From positions 682,001 through 746,000 of the forward strand of contig NC_014751.1 of NCBI RefSeq assembly GCF_000183365.1: a stretch of 64,000 bases of DNA, read 5' to 3'. How positions within the stretch are numbered: position 1 is the first letter of the stretch; each line of letters opens with the position of its first letter. This document shows positions 40,588 to 52,771 of this stretch, piece by piece. Both the position numbers and the translations under genes were made by a program. The stretch is from Mycoplasma leachii PG50. GTDB lineage: Bacteria; Bacillota_I; Bacilli_A; Mycoplasmatales; Mycoplasmataceae. A model generated the notes under the pieces. It was given only the letters and a program-made list of their open reading frames with translations. It was not told the DNA's origin and did not search any database.

Positions 40588-41985
40588 ATGAGATTATATG
40601 TTAGATTACTTTTTTTAGTTATATTTCTTATATTTGTATTTTTTCAATATTCTTATGTTTTTGATAATTGTATTTGTCAAAATCTAGAAGAATGTAAAAA
40701 AATTAGTATTTGATATGAAATATTAGATAAATTTAGATATTTTTTAGGTTCTTTAGTAGTTACTTCTATAGTAATTTTTTTAAAAACAACAGTGTATAAA
40801 GAAATAAATGGAATTAGAAATTATCTAAAAAATAGAAACAAATATATATCAGTTGAATACTCTAAAACTGTTGATTTACTAAAAGAATTACTTATAGAAA
40901 TAAAGAAAAATAATATTGAAAACATTGATAAAATTTGCCTGTCATATGATGAATTAGTTTTTAAACCTATATTTGTATCAAGATTGATAGAAGATATTCA
41001 ATTAGATTTAATTACAGAAGAAAAAAATATTATAAGTTATAACGATGTTGCTAAAAATGTTTTAAATTTACTTGAAACAATGTATGAAAAAGAAAAACTA
41101 AAAATTAAAAATTCAGGAAAATTTGAAGAATTATCATCTGGTATACTAATGGGTTTTAGGTACTACTCTGCTCTATCACCATATTATAGCAAGTATTGTT
41201 CATCAATAAAAAATCAATCTAATACCATACCAATTGTATACAAATATAATACTAAAACTCTACATTGATTTAGAAGAGCAATTTATTATTATTTTTTCTT
41301 TTTTATTATTGCTGGTTTGATTAAATTTTATATTGGGGTGCCTAACTCTTCAAAAACTTTTAATACTTCTTCACATAATTACATAAAAGCATTATTTGTA
41401 ACAATTTTTTTCTTATTTCTTTTAATTATTATTTTTATAATTGTAAAAAAAGTTACAAGAGGAGACTTAAGTTTTAAACTATATTTAAGAAAAAGTGAAC
41501 CTGAGAATTATCATAAAAATAAAAAAAATAGATTTTTTTCACTTGGTTGAAATTTTTTATTATTTAGTCCATCAATATTGTTACCTTTAATGACTATATT
41601 ATCTGCAGTTTTATATTTTTCTAATGCTAATTGAATGTTAAAGGAATATACCCCACCATTTTTGAGTTTAGTGTTATTTTATTTTACATTTTTATGTTTA
41701 TTGCTAAATGGTCTTGCAACTTTGAAAGAAATTTATAGATACAAAAAATATAGTAAAAAAATTCAGTGATGAATTTGTGGTATTGAATTCATTTTTCCAC
41801 TTTTACTTTGTTTTAGTGTTTTTATTACACAATTATGTTTTTCTTTGTTTTTAAATTATACTGATTTAATTAATAACGTGTTATTAATAACTAATATTAT
41901 TTTATTTTCATATTGAATTTTTATTATGACATATAGATTATTGCTTACTAATAAAATTATTAATTTATTAAAAAATAAAGAATAA
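40588..41985 (+). CDS. Membrane protein of unknown function in the accessory island
   Basis: A 465-residue protein. Two N-terminal TM helices (5-22, 46-66) are followed by a soluble helical domain (about 67-225), then six TM helices in the C-terminal half. The soluble part has YDELVFKPIFVSRLIEDIQL and a STG-free YSALSPYYSKYCSS stretch; no known domain is seen. It is followed 110 bases later by a tail-anchored DUF285 protein on the same strand. Its place between IS remnants suggests acquisition with the island. Confidence 0.7.
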
Positions 41986-42097
41986 AAAGATTTTTATATT
42001 TTTGAAAACAAATTAAAAATAAAATATTGTATACCATTCATATTTAACATTTTTAAAAAAATAATTGAAATATAGTTTTACTAAAGAGGTGCACTAA

Positions 42098-43462
42098 ATG
42101 AAAAGAAAAATACAAAAAGCTAAATATATTGAGAATAATACCATATGCATTAAGATAGAATATTTTGAAAATGAAAATAAAGAATGTCAAATAGAACAAT
42201 TTAAACCAACAACAATAAAAGTGCCAAATACATTACCATCATGTATAGAGAATCTAAGTAATGCATTTAAATGAAATAAGTCTGAAAAAATTAAAGGTAT
42301 TGAGGATTGAGATGTTTCTGAAGTAACTGATATGAGTTATATGTTTTTTCAAGCTTCTAACTTTAATCAAGATATTTCGAATTGAAATACATCAAGCGTT
42401 GAAAATATGAGTTATATGTTTTATGATACTGATATGTTTAACCAAGATATTTCAAATTGAAATACATCAAGCGTTGAAAATATGAGTTGTATGTTTAAAG
42501 GTTCAAAATCATTTAATCAAAACATTAATACAAAAATAGTAGAAAGCAAAAATAGTAGACATATTGCATGAAACGTGTCACATGTTAAAGATATGAGTTA
42601 CATGTTTGAAAATTGTATTAATTTCAATACACCTTTAAACAGTTGAGATACATCAAGAGTAAAAAATATGAGCAATATGTTTAGAAATGCAGAATTATTT
42701 AATCAAGATATCAATACTAAAGTGGTTAAAAATTTAAATGATAAATATATTGCGTGAAATGTATCATATGTTGAAGATATGAGTTACATGTTTGAAAATT
42801 GTATTAACTTCAATACACCTTTAAACAGTTGAGATACATCAAGAGTAAAAAATATGAGTGGTATGTTTAATCAAGCAATAAAATTTGATCAACCTATTAA
42901 TACTAAAGAAGTTATTATAAACAACAAAAAATACACTGCTTGAAATGTATCTAAAGTAACTGAAATGAATTATATGTTCCAAAATGCATCATCTTTTAAT
43001 CAAGATATTTCAAATTGAGATACATCAAATCTCAAACTTGCCTATGCGATGTTCCGAGAAGCAACTTCATTTGATCAAAATATCAATACAAAAGAAGTTA
43101 GTGTTGATAATAAAAAATATCAAGCTTGAGATTTGTCTAACGCAAAAGATATACGTTATATGTTTTATGATGCTAAAAAATTTAACCAAGATATTTCAAA
43201 TTGAAATATGTCTAACGTAGAATATATTCGCTCAATGTTTGAAGGGACAACAAATTTTAACCAAGATATTTCAAATTGAAAATTAAATAAAATAAAAAAC
43301 TATTATTATTTTGCACCTAACTTAAAAAAAGAATGTAAACCAAAATTAGATTTTAAAAAAAGAATAAGATCATTGGTAGAAGAATATAAAATGATCTTTA
43401 TATTCTTTTTGCTTATTGTTGCACTTTGTGCACCGCTTATCTTTAAATTTATTTTTAGATAA
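42098..43462 (+). CDS. Tail-anchored DUF285 repeat protein
   Basis: A 454-residue protein. It has no signal peptide or lipobox; it starts MKRKIQKAKYIENNTICIKI. From residue 60 to 400 there are 11 DUF285 units (core MSYMFxxAxxFNQDISNWNT), several stretched by an INTKxV...KYxAW insert. A hydrophobic helix (about 430-450) and a short basic end form a C-terminal anchor. Topology is therefore unclear: it may sit on the cytoplasmic side, unlike the lipoprotein relatives. AAAGAGGTG lies before the ATG. A damaged partial copy follows. Confidence 0.85.
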
Positions 43463-43728
43463 CTATATTTGGATGTTTTTAACTACTTTTAAAACATTTA
43501 AACAATTTTTATTTTTTTAATTATTACTTATCTAGTTTTGCATATTAATAAAAAATAAAATATTGTTTACAATCAACTAAATAAAAAACTTGCTAATGGT
43601 TCTATTAAAATTAAAGTAGTTTATGTTTATAGAAATAAAAAAGTTAGACAAAAACAGCAAAAATTTTTAGTTATTTAAAAGATCGAACAGATAAAAAAGA
43701 ATTTCTAAAAGTATGTAATAAAAATCAA

Positions 43729-44207
43729 AAATATTTCAAATTGAGATACATCAAATCTCAAACTTGCCTATGCGATGTTCCAAGAAGCAACTTCATTTGA
43801 TCAAAATATCAATACAAAAGAAGTTAGTGTTGATAATAAAAAATATCAAGCTTGAGATTTGTCTAACGCAAAAGATATACGTTATATGTTTTATGATGCT
43901 AAAAAATTTAACCAAGATATTTCAAATTGAAATATGTCTAACGTAGAATATATTCGCTCAATGTTTGAAGGGACAACAAATTTTAACCAAGATATTTCAA
44001 ATTGAAAATTAAATAAAATAAAAAACTATTATTATTTTGCACCTAACTTAAAAAAAGAATGTAAACCAAAATTAAATTTTAAAAAAAAAAGAAAAAGAAT
44101 TAAAAGAAGTTGAAGAATATAAACAAATGCTTATCTTACTTTTATTTATTATGATATTCTCTGCATCACTTTTCTTACATTTCCTCTTTAAGTGATTATT
44201 TTTATAA
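43729..44207 (+). pseudogene. Damaged copy of the DUF285 protein 3' end
   Basis: Bases 43729-44090 are nearly identical to 43005-43370. They encode the last three DUF285 units. Then an A10 run (about 44082-44091) shifts the frame. In the shifted frame KEKELKEVEEYKQMLILLLF leads to a different anchor helix and stop at 44207. The 5' part is missing. Confidence 0.8.
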
Positions 44208-44379
44208 TAAGAAAGTTAAAAAAGTGTTACTTATAGTAAATTAAATAAAAAAGTATTTAAAATTGCGAACCTATCAAAAATTTTGAATATGTTTATTTAT
44301 AATTAATTAAAACTTTCCCTAATAAATTAACTATATAATCAATGGATCTTCACAAAGAAATGACCATATATTAATAATA

Positions 44380-44420
44380 AAAGAATAAATGAGTAAATTT
44401 TTATAAGAATTGCTCATTTT
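44380..44420. terminator. Hairpin before the IS1634-like remnant
   Basis: AATGAGTAA can pair with TTGCTCATT, followed by a T run. It may be a terminator or part of the IS end. Confidence 0.4.
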
Positions 44421-44488
44421 TTTATATGTAAAAGTTAAAAAAAGTAATAAAAAAACTATTGATTTTTTTATATATTAACTATAATGTT

Positions 44489-45841
44489 ATGGGTTTTTCA
44501 ATAGAAATTAGAGAAGTTCCAAGACCTAAAAACACAATTATTAAAAAATTAGGTTCTAATTGAGTAGTTATTGAAAAAATTACTTGTGAGAGAAAAAATG
44601 GTTCTAATCAGCGAAAAGAAGGAAAAGTAATAGGTCATATTATTGATAAAGTTTTTGTTAGAAAAGAAAATGTAAAAAAAGAAATTTCATTAAAAAATTT
44701 TGGTGATTATGAATTAGCTAAATTAGTTTCAAAAGATATTTTGAATGAATTAAAAGAGGTTTATCGAAACGAAATGGCAGAAAATTTGTATGCCATTCCA
44801 CTACTTCGCTCAATAAATCCTAAAATGACAAATAATAAAATAGAAGAAGTTTATGAAGAATCATTTATCTCAGTAAATTTTCAAAATCTAAAATTAGACA
44901 AAAATGATATTTCTAAGTTTTAAAAATGATCAGGAGAGACTATGGAAGAGTTTTACAACTCATACAAAATAGAATTCAAAAACTTGATGAAAACAACAAA
45001 ATCACGATTGATGGAATGTTAAAAAACAATAATAGTAGAGTCAATTCTTTAAATGAGTTTTCATACAAATTAAAAATAGTAAAAATATATCAATGATTTT
45101 AGCTTTTAATATCACAACAAAAGATGCCATTTGTTCACTTCCTTATGCTAGAAATTGTGTTGATGTTACTAGTTCTCCCGACTTTTTAGAAAAAACCAGT
45201 ATTACTAAAGGAGTAATTATTGGTGATAAGACTATTGATTCTGATAATATTTTTTCAACTGTTAGTTACATTCATTCAATCAAAAAATCATCAAAAATTC
45301 TTAATAAAATCGATGCTTATAATATGGTTGAAAAAATTGATGATAAAGAAAATAATACACGATGTAAAAAGATATTTTTTGAAAACAAATATTACTATGA
45401 TTTTAAAAATATGAAAAGAGATTATAAAGAAGAACAAGACTTTATGTCAAGTAAAAGGTTCACAGTAGAAAGATATCAAAAAAATAAAAATAGATTTGAA
45501 ACAATTGTCTATGTTTCAGATCAAAAAAGAGACTTGTCAAGAAGCTATGAATTTATACAAACAAAGATGAGAAATTGAATTAGTTAATGACTTTTACAAA
45601 AACACTTTAGAACTAGACACAATTAGAGTTTGCGATGATGTTAACTTTTATAAAGAGAATTTATAATGTTGAATCTAATTATTGGTTATAAAATAAAAAA
45701 TAAATTTGAAGAATTCAACTTATTTGAAACTAAAGCCTATGGTGAAATTATTAAAATGTTTAAGCAATATAAAAAATCCAAATACTGGGAAAAATCGATA
45801 TTTGGTATAAAACAAGAATTATTAAAAAGAATAAACAAATA
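44489..45841 (+). mobile_element. IS1634-like transposase remnant
   Basis: A decayed transposase in several frames. The first 144 residues (44489-44923) read MGFSIEIREVPRPKNTIIKK ... VVIEKITCERKNGSNQRKEG, the usual N-terminus of IS1634/IS4-type enzymes. A piece from 45093 has DFLEKTSITKGVIIGDKTID, matching the family's second catalytic Asp strand. Another (about 45550-45663) has EIELVNDFYKNTLELDTIRV, near the Y-RW-IE-F motif with the final Glu. The last 58 residues (45666-45841) match the C-terminal GYKIKNKFEE/YKKSKYWEK region. At least three frameshifts are needed, so it is inactive. Confidence 0.75.
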
Positions 45842-46251
45842 ATAAACAAAATACTCATATAGTTAATTTTTTAGGAAATTTTTATTTAATAGTTAAAAAT
45901 TCATTCAGACGAAAGTTTTCATTATCAACACATAGCCTAAATTAAAAACATTAGAAATAAAAAGGGATTGCTTTTTGTTAAATTCAAAAGGCAATCCTGT
46001 TAGAATATATAAAATTTTAATTCATATTTATGGGATTAAGTTAGAATCATTAATTTTTATTAATTGATTCATTTATGACTTTTTTGTATATAAATTTGAC
46101 AATAAATTGCTAAACTATAGTTTCAATATTTTTAGACTATCATCTCTAAATATTAAGTATTACTAGTTTTAAAAAAATATAGGTTTAATCAATTGATGAA
46201 ACAATTAAATTGCTGATTTTTTAAAATTAAAGTTATTGATATCAATAATTT
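45842..46251. mobile_element. Gap with an IS1296-like right-end remnant
   Basis: Near 45898-45945 the plus strand has IHSDESFHYQHIA, the OrfB core of the IS1296-like element. Near 45970-46060 an AAAAGGGATTGC... CAATCCTGTTAG right-end sequence resembles those near 40100 and 54430. No left part remains. The rest of the gap is AT-rich without a gene. Confidence 0.6.
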
Positions 46252-49200
46252 TTATTTAATTTTAAAAAATTCTTTAATTCTTAAGATTCTACTATATTCT
46301 AAATTTTCACATAAATTTTTTATTTTTATATTAGGATTTGCAAGCTTTAATGCAAAACTAAAGACTTTGTCATTTGAATATGGATTATTCAATAAGATAT
46401 TACAAATTTCAAATTCACCTTCTAATAAGTCTTTGTAATTACTACTATTTATATTATTATTAAAATATTTTGAAAAGCTTTCATCGCATTCATTAAATTC
46501 TTTAATATATTTTTTAAAGTTCTTAATAGATCACGCTATTTTATTTTTTTCAAATAAGTGCTTTATGTGTTCTCTATTTTTTCTCAAATTATGAACTTTA
46601 CCTAAATCTAATAAATCTGTTTTATTTAATTCTATATATTTTTTCTTATAACAATCATCTATTTCACTAGAATTTATTATAGAAATTAAAATAGACTCAT
46701 CATTTTCATAATATTCATTCGGTTGAGTTAAATCTATGTATCTTTTAACAAATTTACCAAAGTTTTGTTCAATACGTTCTTTTATCTTTGACATTTTTTC
46801 TTCTTTAAAAACATTTGTTAATAATTTATTAAAATCACAACTTTTACCTATAATAAACTCATATATATTCATAACATTTCTTACATTTAAAGTATAACAA
46901 TCGATATTTTTATTTATATATTCAACTTTTTTATCTTGTTTTACTGACATCAGACTTCCTATAATTTTTCTAACATAATGCTGATTATTATAATTTAAAA
47001 TATCTGGTATATTTTCAAATATAAAATTAGAAAAGTAATTTATAAAATCTGAATTAACTATGTTTAATTTTATAGATACTATAATGTCTTTAATTGTATT
47101 TCCAGAATTTAAATATTCTCAAACCCTAAGATTATCATATGAATCATCTAAAAATCTTCTTATTTTTATAATTCCATTTTCTTGCCTTGAAAAAATATGA
47201 ATAAATTTGCTAATAGTATCAAAATCAAACTGAGAAAGTGATTTTGCAATCAATTGTTTATTTGAAGGTCAAACTGAATTAAACATATACATTGTTGCTG
47301 TATTATTTTGCAAGTTAATAGATTCTTTAAAAAGATGAATATTAAACGATAAATGCGATTTTAGCTGCTCTTCATCAAGTATATCTAGTAATAGTTTAGG
47401 ATTTTCTAATTCAATTCTAAAATTATTATTATCAACATGTTCTAATAAATTTTTAATAAAAATTCTATCATTTTTTCCTAATAAACCATGATAAAAGTAA
47501 GACATATAATTTAAGTATGATTCATCAATAAGACCTTCCATAAATAAAAATTTTAAAAAGGGAATGTCTCTACTATTTATTTGTTTGTTATTTTTATTAT
47601 TAAATAAAGCATTAATTTCTTCTTGAGTTAAAGATTTTAAAAAAATCTTAATCGATTTTTTATTTAATTGTCCTTCTAAGAATTCAATATTTTCATAGCA
47701 TTTCATAATCTCAGGATCATTGTATACTATTATTTTTTTAATATTTATATTAAGTGAGTTATTATAATAAAATTCATTCAATTTAATTTTCTCAACGTTT
47801 GTGTAATCATTGTGAAAAATGGTCTTTATAATAAAAAAATCAGTTTTAATTAAGTTATCACTCATCATTAATTCATATTTGTCTTTAAAAAGCAAAATAT
47901 TATCATTTTTTAATAATGCAGTATTATTTTCAAACTCAGAATAATTTTCAAAAAGACTTGATAATTTATTTTTTGCTTCATTCAATTCATTTTTTATAGA
48001 ATCAATATTGTTTATTTTATATTTTTTAATTTTGTCAAAAATATTAAATATATAACCCTTACCCATTTGTAACAAATCAAATTCTTTAGGCATAAAATTT
48101 TTTAATGTTATAAGTGCAAGTAATTTATTTTTGTCAATTTGATTATTTTCAGAATTTATTGCATAGTTATAAATAAAAAATTCATTAACTATGTTTTTAA
48201 TCAATCTTATATCGCTTATGTATAAAGATATTTTTCAAATAACATTTTTATCCAATGAATCTAATTCCCCTATAAGTTCTAAAAATTCACAAAATTTACT
48301 TTCAGAATTTGAAGAGTTTATTACAGGAAGTACAGGAACAATAAAATCAAAAAATTTAGTTCTAATATGAGGAGAAAATAATCCATCATTTATCATATAT
48401 ATAAATTTAACAGGTTTTCTTTTAAAAATTTTTCTGCTTATATAAGAATTTAAAATAAAGTTTATTTCTTTAAGTTTTATAAATATTTCTAAATTATGAA
48501 AACGATCTAAATCTTCAAAAACAACAATCTTTGCATTTGAAGAATATAGTAAATAAATTATTTCTCTTATGTCTCTATCAAAAACTGTTGCTTTTGGTAA
48601 ATATTTCTCTTCTAGATTTGCTTCCATTTTACTAAATTTTATTTTAGATATATAAAACTTATTATTTTTTAGAAATTTAAAAATTCAAACTATTAAAGGA
48701 ATAAAAAAAGAAATAGGTAAAAATCAATTTAATAATCCTTCATTTAATAATAATTTATTAACTAAAAAGCTTTTTTCTAATCATCCAATTATTGAAAAAA
48801 CAAAGCAACAAGATAGAAATGTATTTAAGGTTATTCAGAATCAACTTTTGTTTTTAATAAAAGAATATTTTGATAGAGGTATTTTAACTGGGTGTATTTG
48901 TGATGAAATTTGATTGATTATTTGTCTTTCAATTCTATTATTATAATAATTTTTTTTATTCTTATTTAAAGTGTTTTTTATATTATTATATTTTCCCAGT
49001 GAAACTGTTATAATTTTTCCTAATCTTCTATTTCTAGAATATGATAGTCATGTAGAAGTCTTTCCAGAACTATACGATCCTGTTAATGCTATATTTCTAA
49101 TTTCTTTTTTTTGAAATGCATCATCTAAAGCAACATCATATATTCGATCATTTATTTTGATATTTGGTGTTAAATTTTGAAATATAGGTGTTATTGGAGT

Positions 49201-49773
49201 TCTTTTAAAAATATAATCAATATACTTTTTAAATTTATATGGTATTCCTAAATATTTTAGTAAAGAAAATTTCTTTTTACATTTTCTCCAGTCACAATTA
49301 CCTTCGTTATTTAAAAACAATTCAATTCCATCTATAGAGAGAATATTATTTATTTTTTTAAAAATATAAATTCAACGTTCTTTTTCTCTTCTAACTTCTG
49401 GGTGAAACATTTCACAAAGAAAAATTAACAATGGATCAACTTCATTACTTTCATTTTTACTATCATTAAATTTATTATAAATTGAATTAAAATTAGTTAG
49501 TTTGAAAATTCCATCATCAAAAATTGAATCTCTTGTCAAATTGTTATAAAAAATTAAATCAGCTTTTGTAGATAATGGAATCTTTTTAATTTCCTCTTTT
49601 GTTCTATTATTAGACGGATTAAAGTCATATATTCTATATAAAAAATCCTTATAAGTAAGTTTACCATAATAAGAATATTGATGGAATTTTCATATTCCAA
49701 ATCGCTTTTCTCAAAATCCATTTTTAACTATATCTAGTACGTATTTTCTTGTATATTTTGTAATTATTGTCAA
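46252..49773 (-). CDS. YobI-like P-loop NTPase
   Basis: A 1173-residue protein, the largest in the window. About 150 residues of unknown N-terminus are followed by LTPNIKINDRIYDVALDDAF, Walker A GSYSSGKTS (232-240), two hydrophobic helices at about 310-370, Walker B VVFEDLDRF (417-425), and NDGLFSPHIRTKFFDFIVPV LPVINSSNSESK in two steps. This order is that of the YobI-type, KAP-related membrane NTPases. The C-terminal 650 residues are helical and unassigned. The start is TTG 49773 with a good AGGAG nine bases upstream. All TGA codons read as Trp; no other stop occurs. Relatives are suspected in defence or other conflicts; role here is inferred. Confidence 0.8.
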
Positions 49774-50150
49774 AATATTCTCACTCCTTTTTTATTATTT
49801 TAAGTTTTCTTACAATATATTAATAGACAATTAATTACAAAAAACTATTATTTTCTCATAAGTAAATTATTTATTAATATAAACCTATTAATTCTAATTC
49901 TTAATACACCAACAACAAAAAATATTATTGCTAATTAAAGTAATATATTTGCTTTTTTACTAGTAAAAAATGGATTATAACGTGAACTCAAAAATCTAAA
50001 CTAAAAATTACAAAAAATCTACTTACCCTATATTTCAGACTAAAAATCTAGAAAATGGGGTTTTATTTTTAAATAGATTTTTAAAAAGTATTTTATTTTT
50101 TTTAAAAATATAAAATAAAAATAGGTACACATTTTAAGAAAGGAGCATAA
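49774..50150. mobile_element. Gap with a solo IS1296-like left-end hairpin
   Basis: At 50026-50060 CCCTATATTTCAGA and TCTAGAAAATGGGG form an imperfect hairpin with the GACTAAAAATC tip, as at 39545 and 53671. No transposase follows. It marks the right edge of the island. The rest holds the promoter of the NTPase (minus strand) and of the gene at 50151 (AAAGGAGCATAA). Confidence 0.6.
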
Positions 50151-51902
50151 ATGGAAAATAACGAATTTATTTTTGAACCACTTAAAGAATATGATAAATA
50201 TGAAGAAAAAAACTTAAATATTATTAAAGAATATTTTGATAATTTAATAAAAACTTCACAAGTTGATTTAGAACAAAACCAAGAACAAGTAAGAAAAATT
50301 AATAAAAAAGAAGCTGAATTAAAACAAGTAAACTCTAGTTTAAAAAGACTTAAAGCTTGATCTATTTTTAATATAGTTTTAATTTGTTTGTCTGGACTTT
50401 TTGGAGCTTTTTTTATTTGAACTTTAGCTACAATTAAAGAATATAAATGATATGAGATCTTAATTTGTATTATTGTTTTAATTTTATTTATTGTTTTTTT
50501 AGTAATACAATTTGTTGTAATTAATAAAAAGAAAAAAGTATCTTTAAATACTAAAAACATTCAACAAGAAAAATTAAACCAATTAATTCAAACTGGATTA
50601 GAACAAACTCAAAGTTTAAGAAATTTGATTAAAATTGGAACTAAAAATAAACTTTTAACTTTAACAATGCCTTTTATTAAATTAAATAAACATTTAGGAT
50701 TAGCTAAATTAAATAAACTAATTAATGAATATGGTTTTATCAATCCATCATCTGATGATCAAAAAACTACACTTTATGTTAAATCAGGAAGTATTAATAA
50801 TAATTCATTTTTACTAACTAAAGAATATTGTTATGAAGTTGTTAAAAAAACTTATTATGGTTCTTTAACAATTAGTTGAACTGAATCATATACTGATAGT
50901 GATGGAAATATAAAAAAAGTTACTAAAACTCAAGTTTTAACAGCTAGTGTAGTTAAACCTTTTGTTGAATTTTCACACTATTCAAGAATTTATTTTGCAA
51001 CTGATTTAGCTTTGAATTTACAATTATATAGAAAACCACAACAAATTGATAAATTAACTGAAAAAGAAAAAGACAAACTAGTAAAAAAAACTGAAAAAGA
51101 ATTACATAAATATAGTCAAAAAAATCTTAACTTTACTCCATTATCAAATACTAAATTTGAAGCTTTTTTAGCTTGTTTTAATAGAAATAATGAAAGAGAA
51201 TTTAGATTATTATTTACTCCACTAGCTCAACAAAATTTAGTTGAATTAGTTCAAGATAATAAAAAAAGTTTTGGTGATAATTATCATATGCTAAAAATTA
51301 ATAAATGAATTGTTTTTGCAACTAATAATTTAGATTATCTAAACTTTTATGATTATGAAAAAGATTATGATCATTATAATATTGAACATATTAAAAATAG
51401 TTTTTATAGTATAAATAATAATTACTTTAAGACTATTTATTGAACACTTGCTCCATATTTTTCAATACCATCTTTAGTTCAAACTAGTTTAGAGTATAAA
51501 GATGAAATACAAGATAATTTAATTCTTAGTGACTATGAACATGAAGTTTGTGCTAATTTAATACCATCTAAACTATTAGATCATCCAAATATTAAAACTG
51601 ACTCAATTATAAAAACTAACTTGATTGCTAGTCAAAATAATATTGATTATATACAAGCTACTTCAATTGGTTTTGATATAGTACCAAGAATTGATTACAT
51701 ACCAGTTTTAGGAGGAGATGGAAGATATCATAATGTTCCAGTTCCTTGAGATGAATTTATAAAATACATAAATACTATTAATTTCAAACTTAAAATCTAT
51801 AAAAATTCACCAATCGATGATAAATTATGAGATGATGAAGTAAAAAATAAGTATAATGAAAGTGATATTTTAACAGAATATGGTGCTATTGAAATAGAAT
51901 AA
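50151..51902 (+). CDS. Hypothetical membrane-anchored protein upstream of lemA
   Basis: A 583-residue protein. Residues 1-70 are a coiled coil, two TM helices follow at about 72-95 and 102-126, then a large soluble domain of about 450 residues rich in aromatic residues, with GSLTISWTESYTDSDGNI and FEAFLACFNRNNEREFRLLF. No family recognised. Its stop is 13 bases from the lemA start, so both are one operon; such pairs suggest a joint role at the membrane. Confidence 0.8.
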
Positions 51903-51914
51903 GGAGATATATAA

Positions 51915-52583
51915 ATGGCAAATACATTAGATGAAATGAATGATCCTATTTTAGATAAAGGTAGACAAGTAAATGTTATTAATAAAAGAATTTTAATAAC
52001 AGTTGGAAAAGGTTCATTAGTTTTTGAAATAATTTTATGAATATTAGGAATTATTCCTGGAATCATTTTTACATTTATAAAAATTAAAGCAAAAAACTAT
52101 TTAGCTCAATTAGAACAAAAATTACAACATAATGCTTCTCAAATTGATAACTATTTAGAACAAAGAGTTGTTATTATGCAAAATTTAGCATCATTATTAT
52201 CTAAATCTATTGAATTAGATAAAGATGTTATGAAAACTATTGCAGCTTATAGATCTGGAATTAATTTAAATGATGAAAACAGAACTAATATTTCAACTCA
52301 ATTAGATAAAACTATTAAAGGATTAAGCTTACAAGTTGAAAATTATCCTGATTTAAAATCACACGATTCAATTAAACAAGCATTACAACAAAACTTATAC
52401 TTACAAAAAGAAATAACTGCGGCTAGAGATATTTATAATGATACTGTATTTCAATGAAATCGTTCAATTAATGAATGACCAGCAAAAATGATAGTTGCTG
52501 CTAAAATGCAATATACTACAAGAATCCCATTTATAACAACTACTAAAATCAAACAACAAGCAAATCAAGATTTTTTTAAATAA
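51915..52583 (+). CDS. lemA: LemA family protein
   Basis: A 222-residue protein. An N-terminal hydrophobic helix (about 32-55, ILWILGIIPGIIFTF) anchors it, then a four-helix bundle with IDNYLEQRVVIMQNLASLLS and ARDIYNDTVFQWNRSINEWP, the LemA hallmark. Function of the family is uncertain. RBS AAGGAGATATA. A terminator follows directly. Confidence 0.88.
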
Positions 52584-52588
52584 CTTTC

Positions 52589-52620
52589 AACCTAAATCAT
52601 AATTGATTTAGGTTTTTTAT
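52589..52620 (+). terminator. Terminator of the lemA operon
   Basis: AACCTAAATCA pairs with TGATTTAGGTT, followed by T6. The same sequence recurs at 54599-54630. Confidence 0.8.
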
Positions 52621-52670
52621 TTGTTTTTATTAGTTATTTTTTCAATCGTTTAAAAAGCGTGTATATACGC

Positions 52671-52707
52671 TTGACATTATATATATATATATATATATAT
52701 ATATAAT
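52671..52707 (+). promoter_or_regulatory. TA-repeat promoter, 25-base spacer
   Basis: TTGACA at 52671-52676 and TATAAT at 52702-52707; 14 TA units. A palindrome-like GCGTGTATATACGC stands just upstream (52657-52670). Predicted off or weak, unless a -10 inside the tract is used. Confidence 0.75.
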
Positions 52708-52771
52708 GAACTTCAGCTATATAGAATACATAATATGTAGCTAAAATAACCGGTTTTTGAAAGGATAATTA

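Noticed and set aside
44489..44923. Independent 144-residue gene
   Set aside because: It matches the N-terminus of an IS1634-like transposase whose other parts follow in shifted frames, so it is part of the remnant.
50102..50560. Minus-strand hydrophobic frame at the start of the lemA operon
   Set aside because: Antisense to a well-supported coding region with a ribosome site; composition is that of a complementary shadow.
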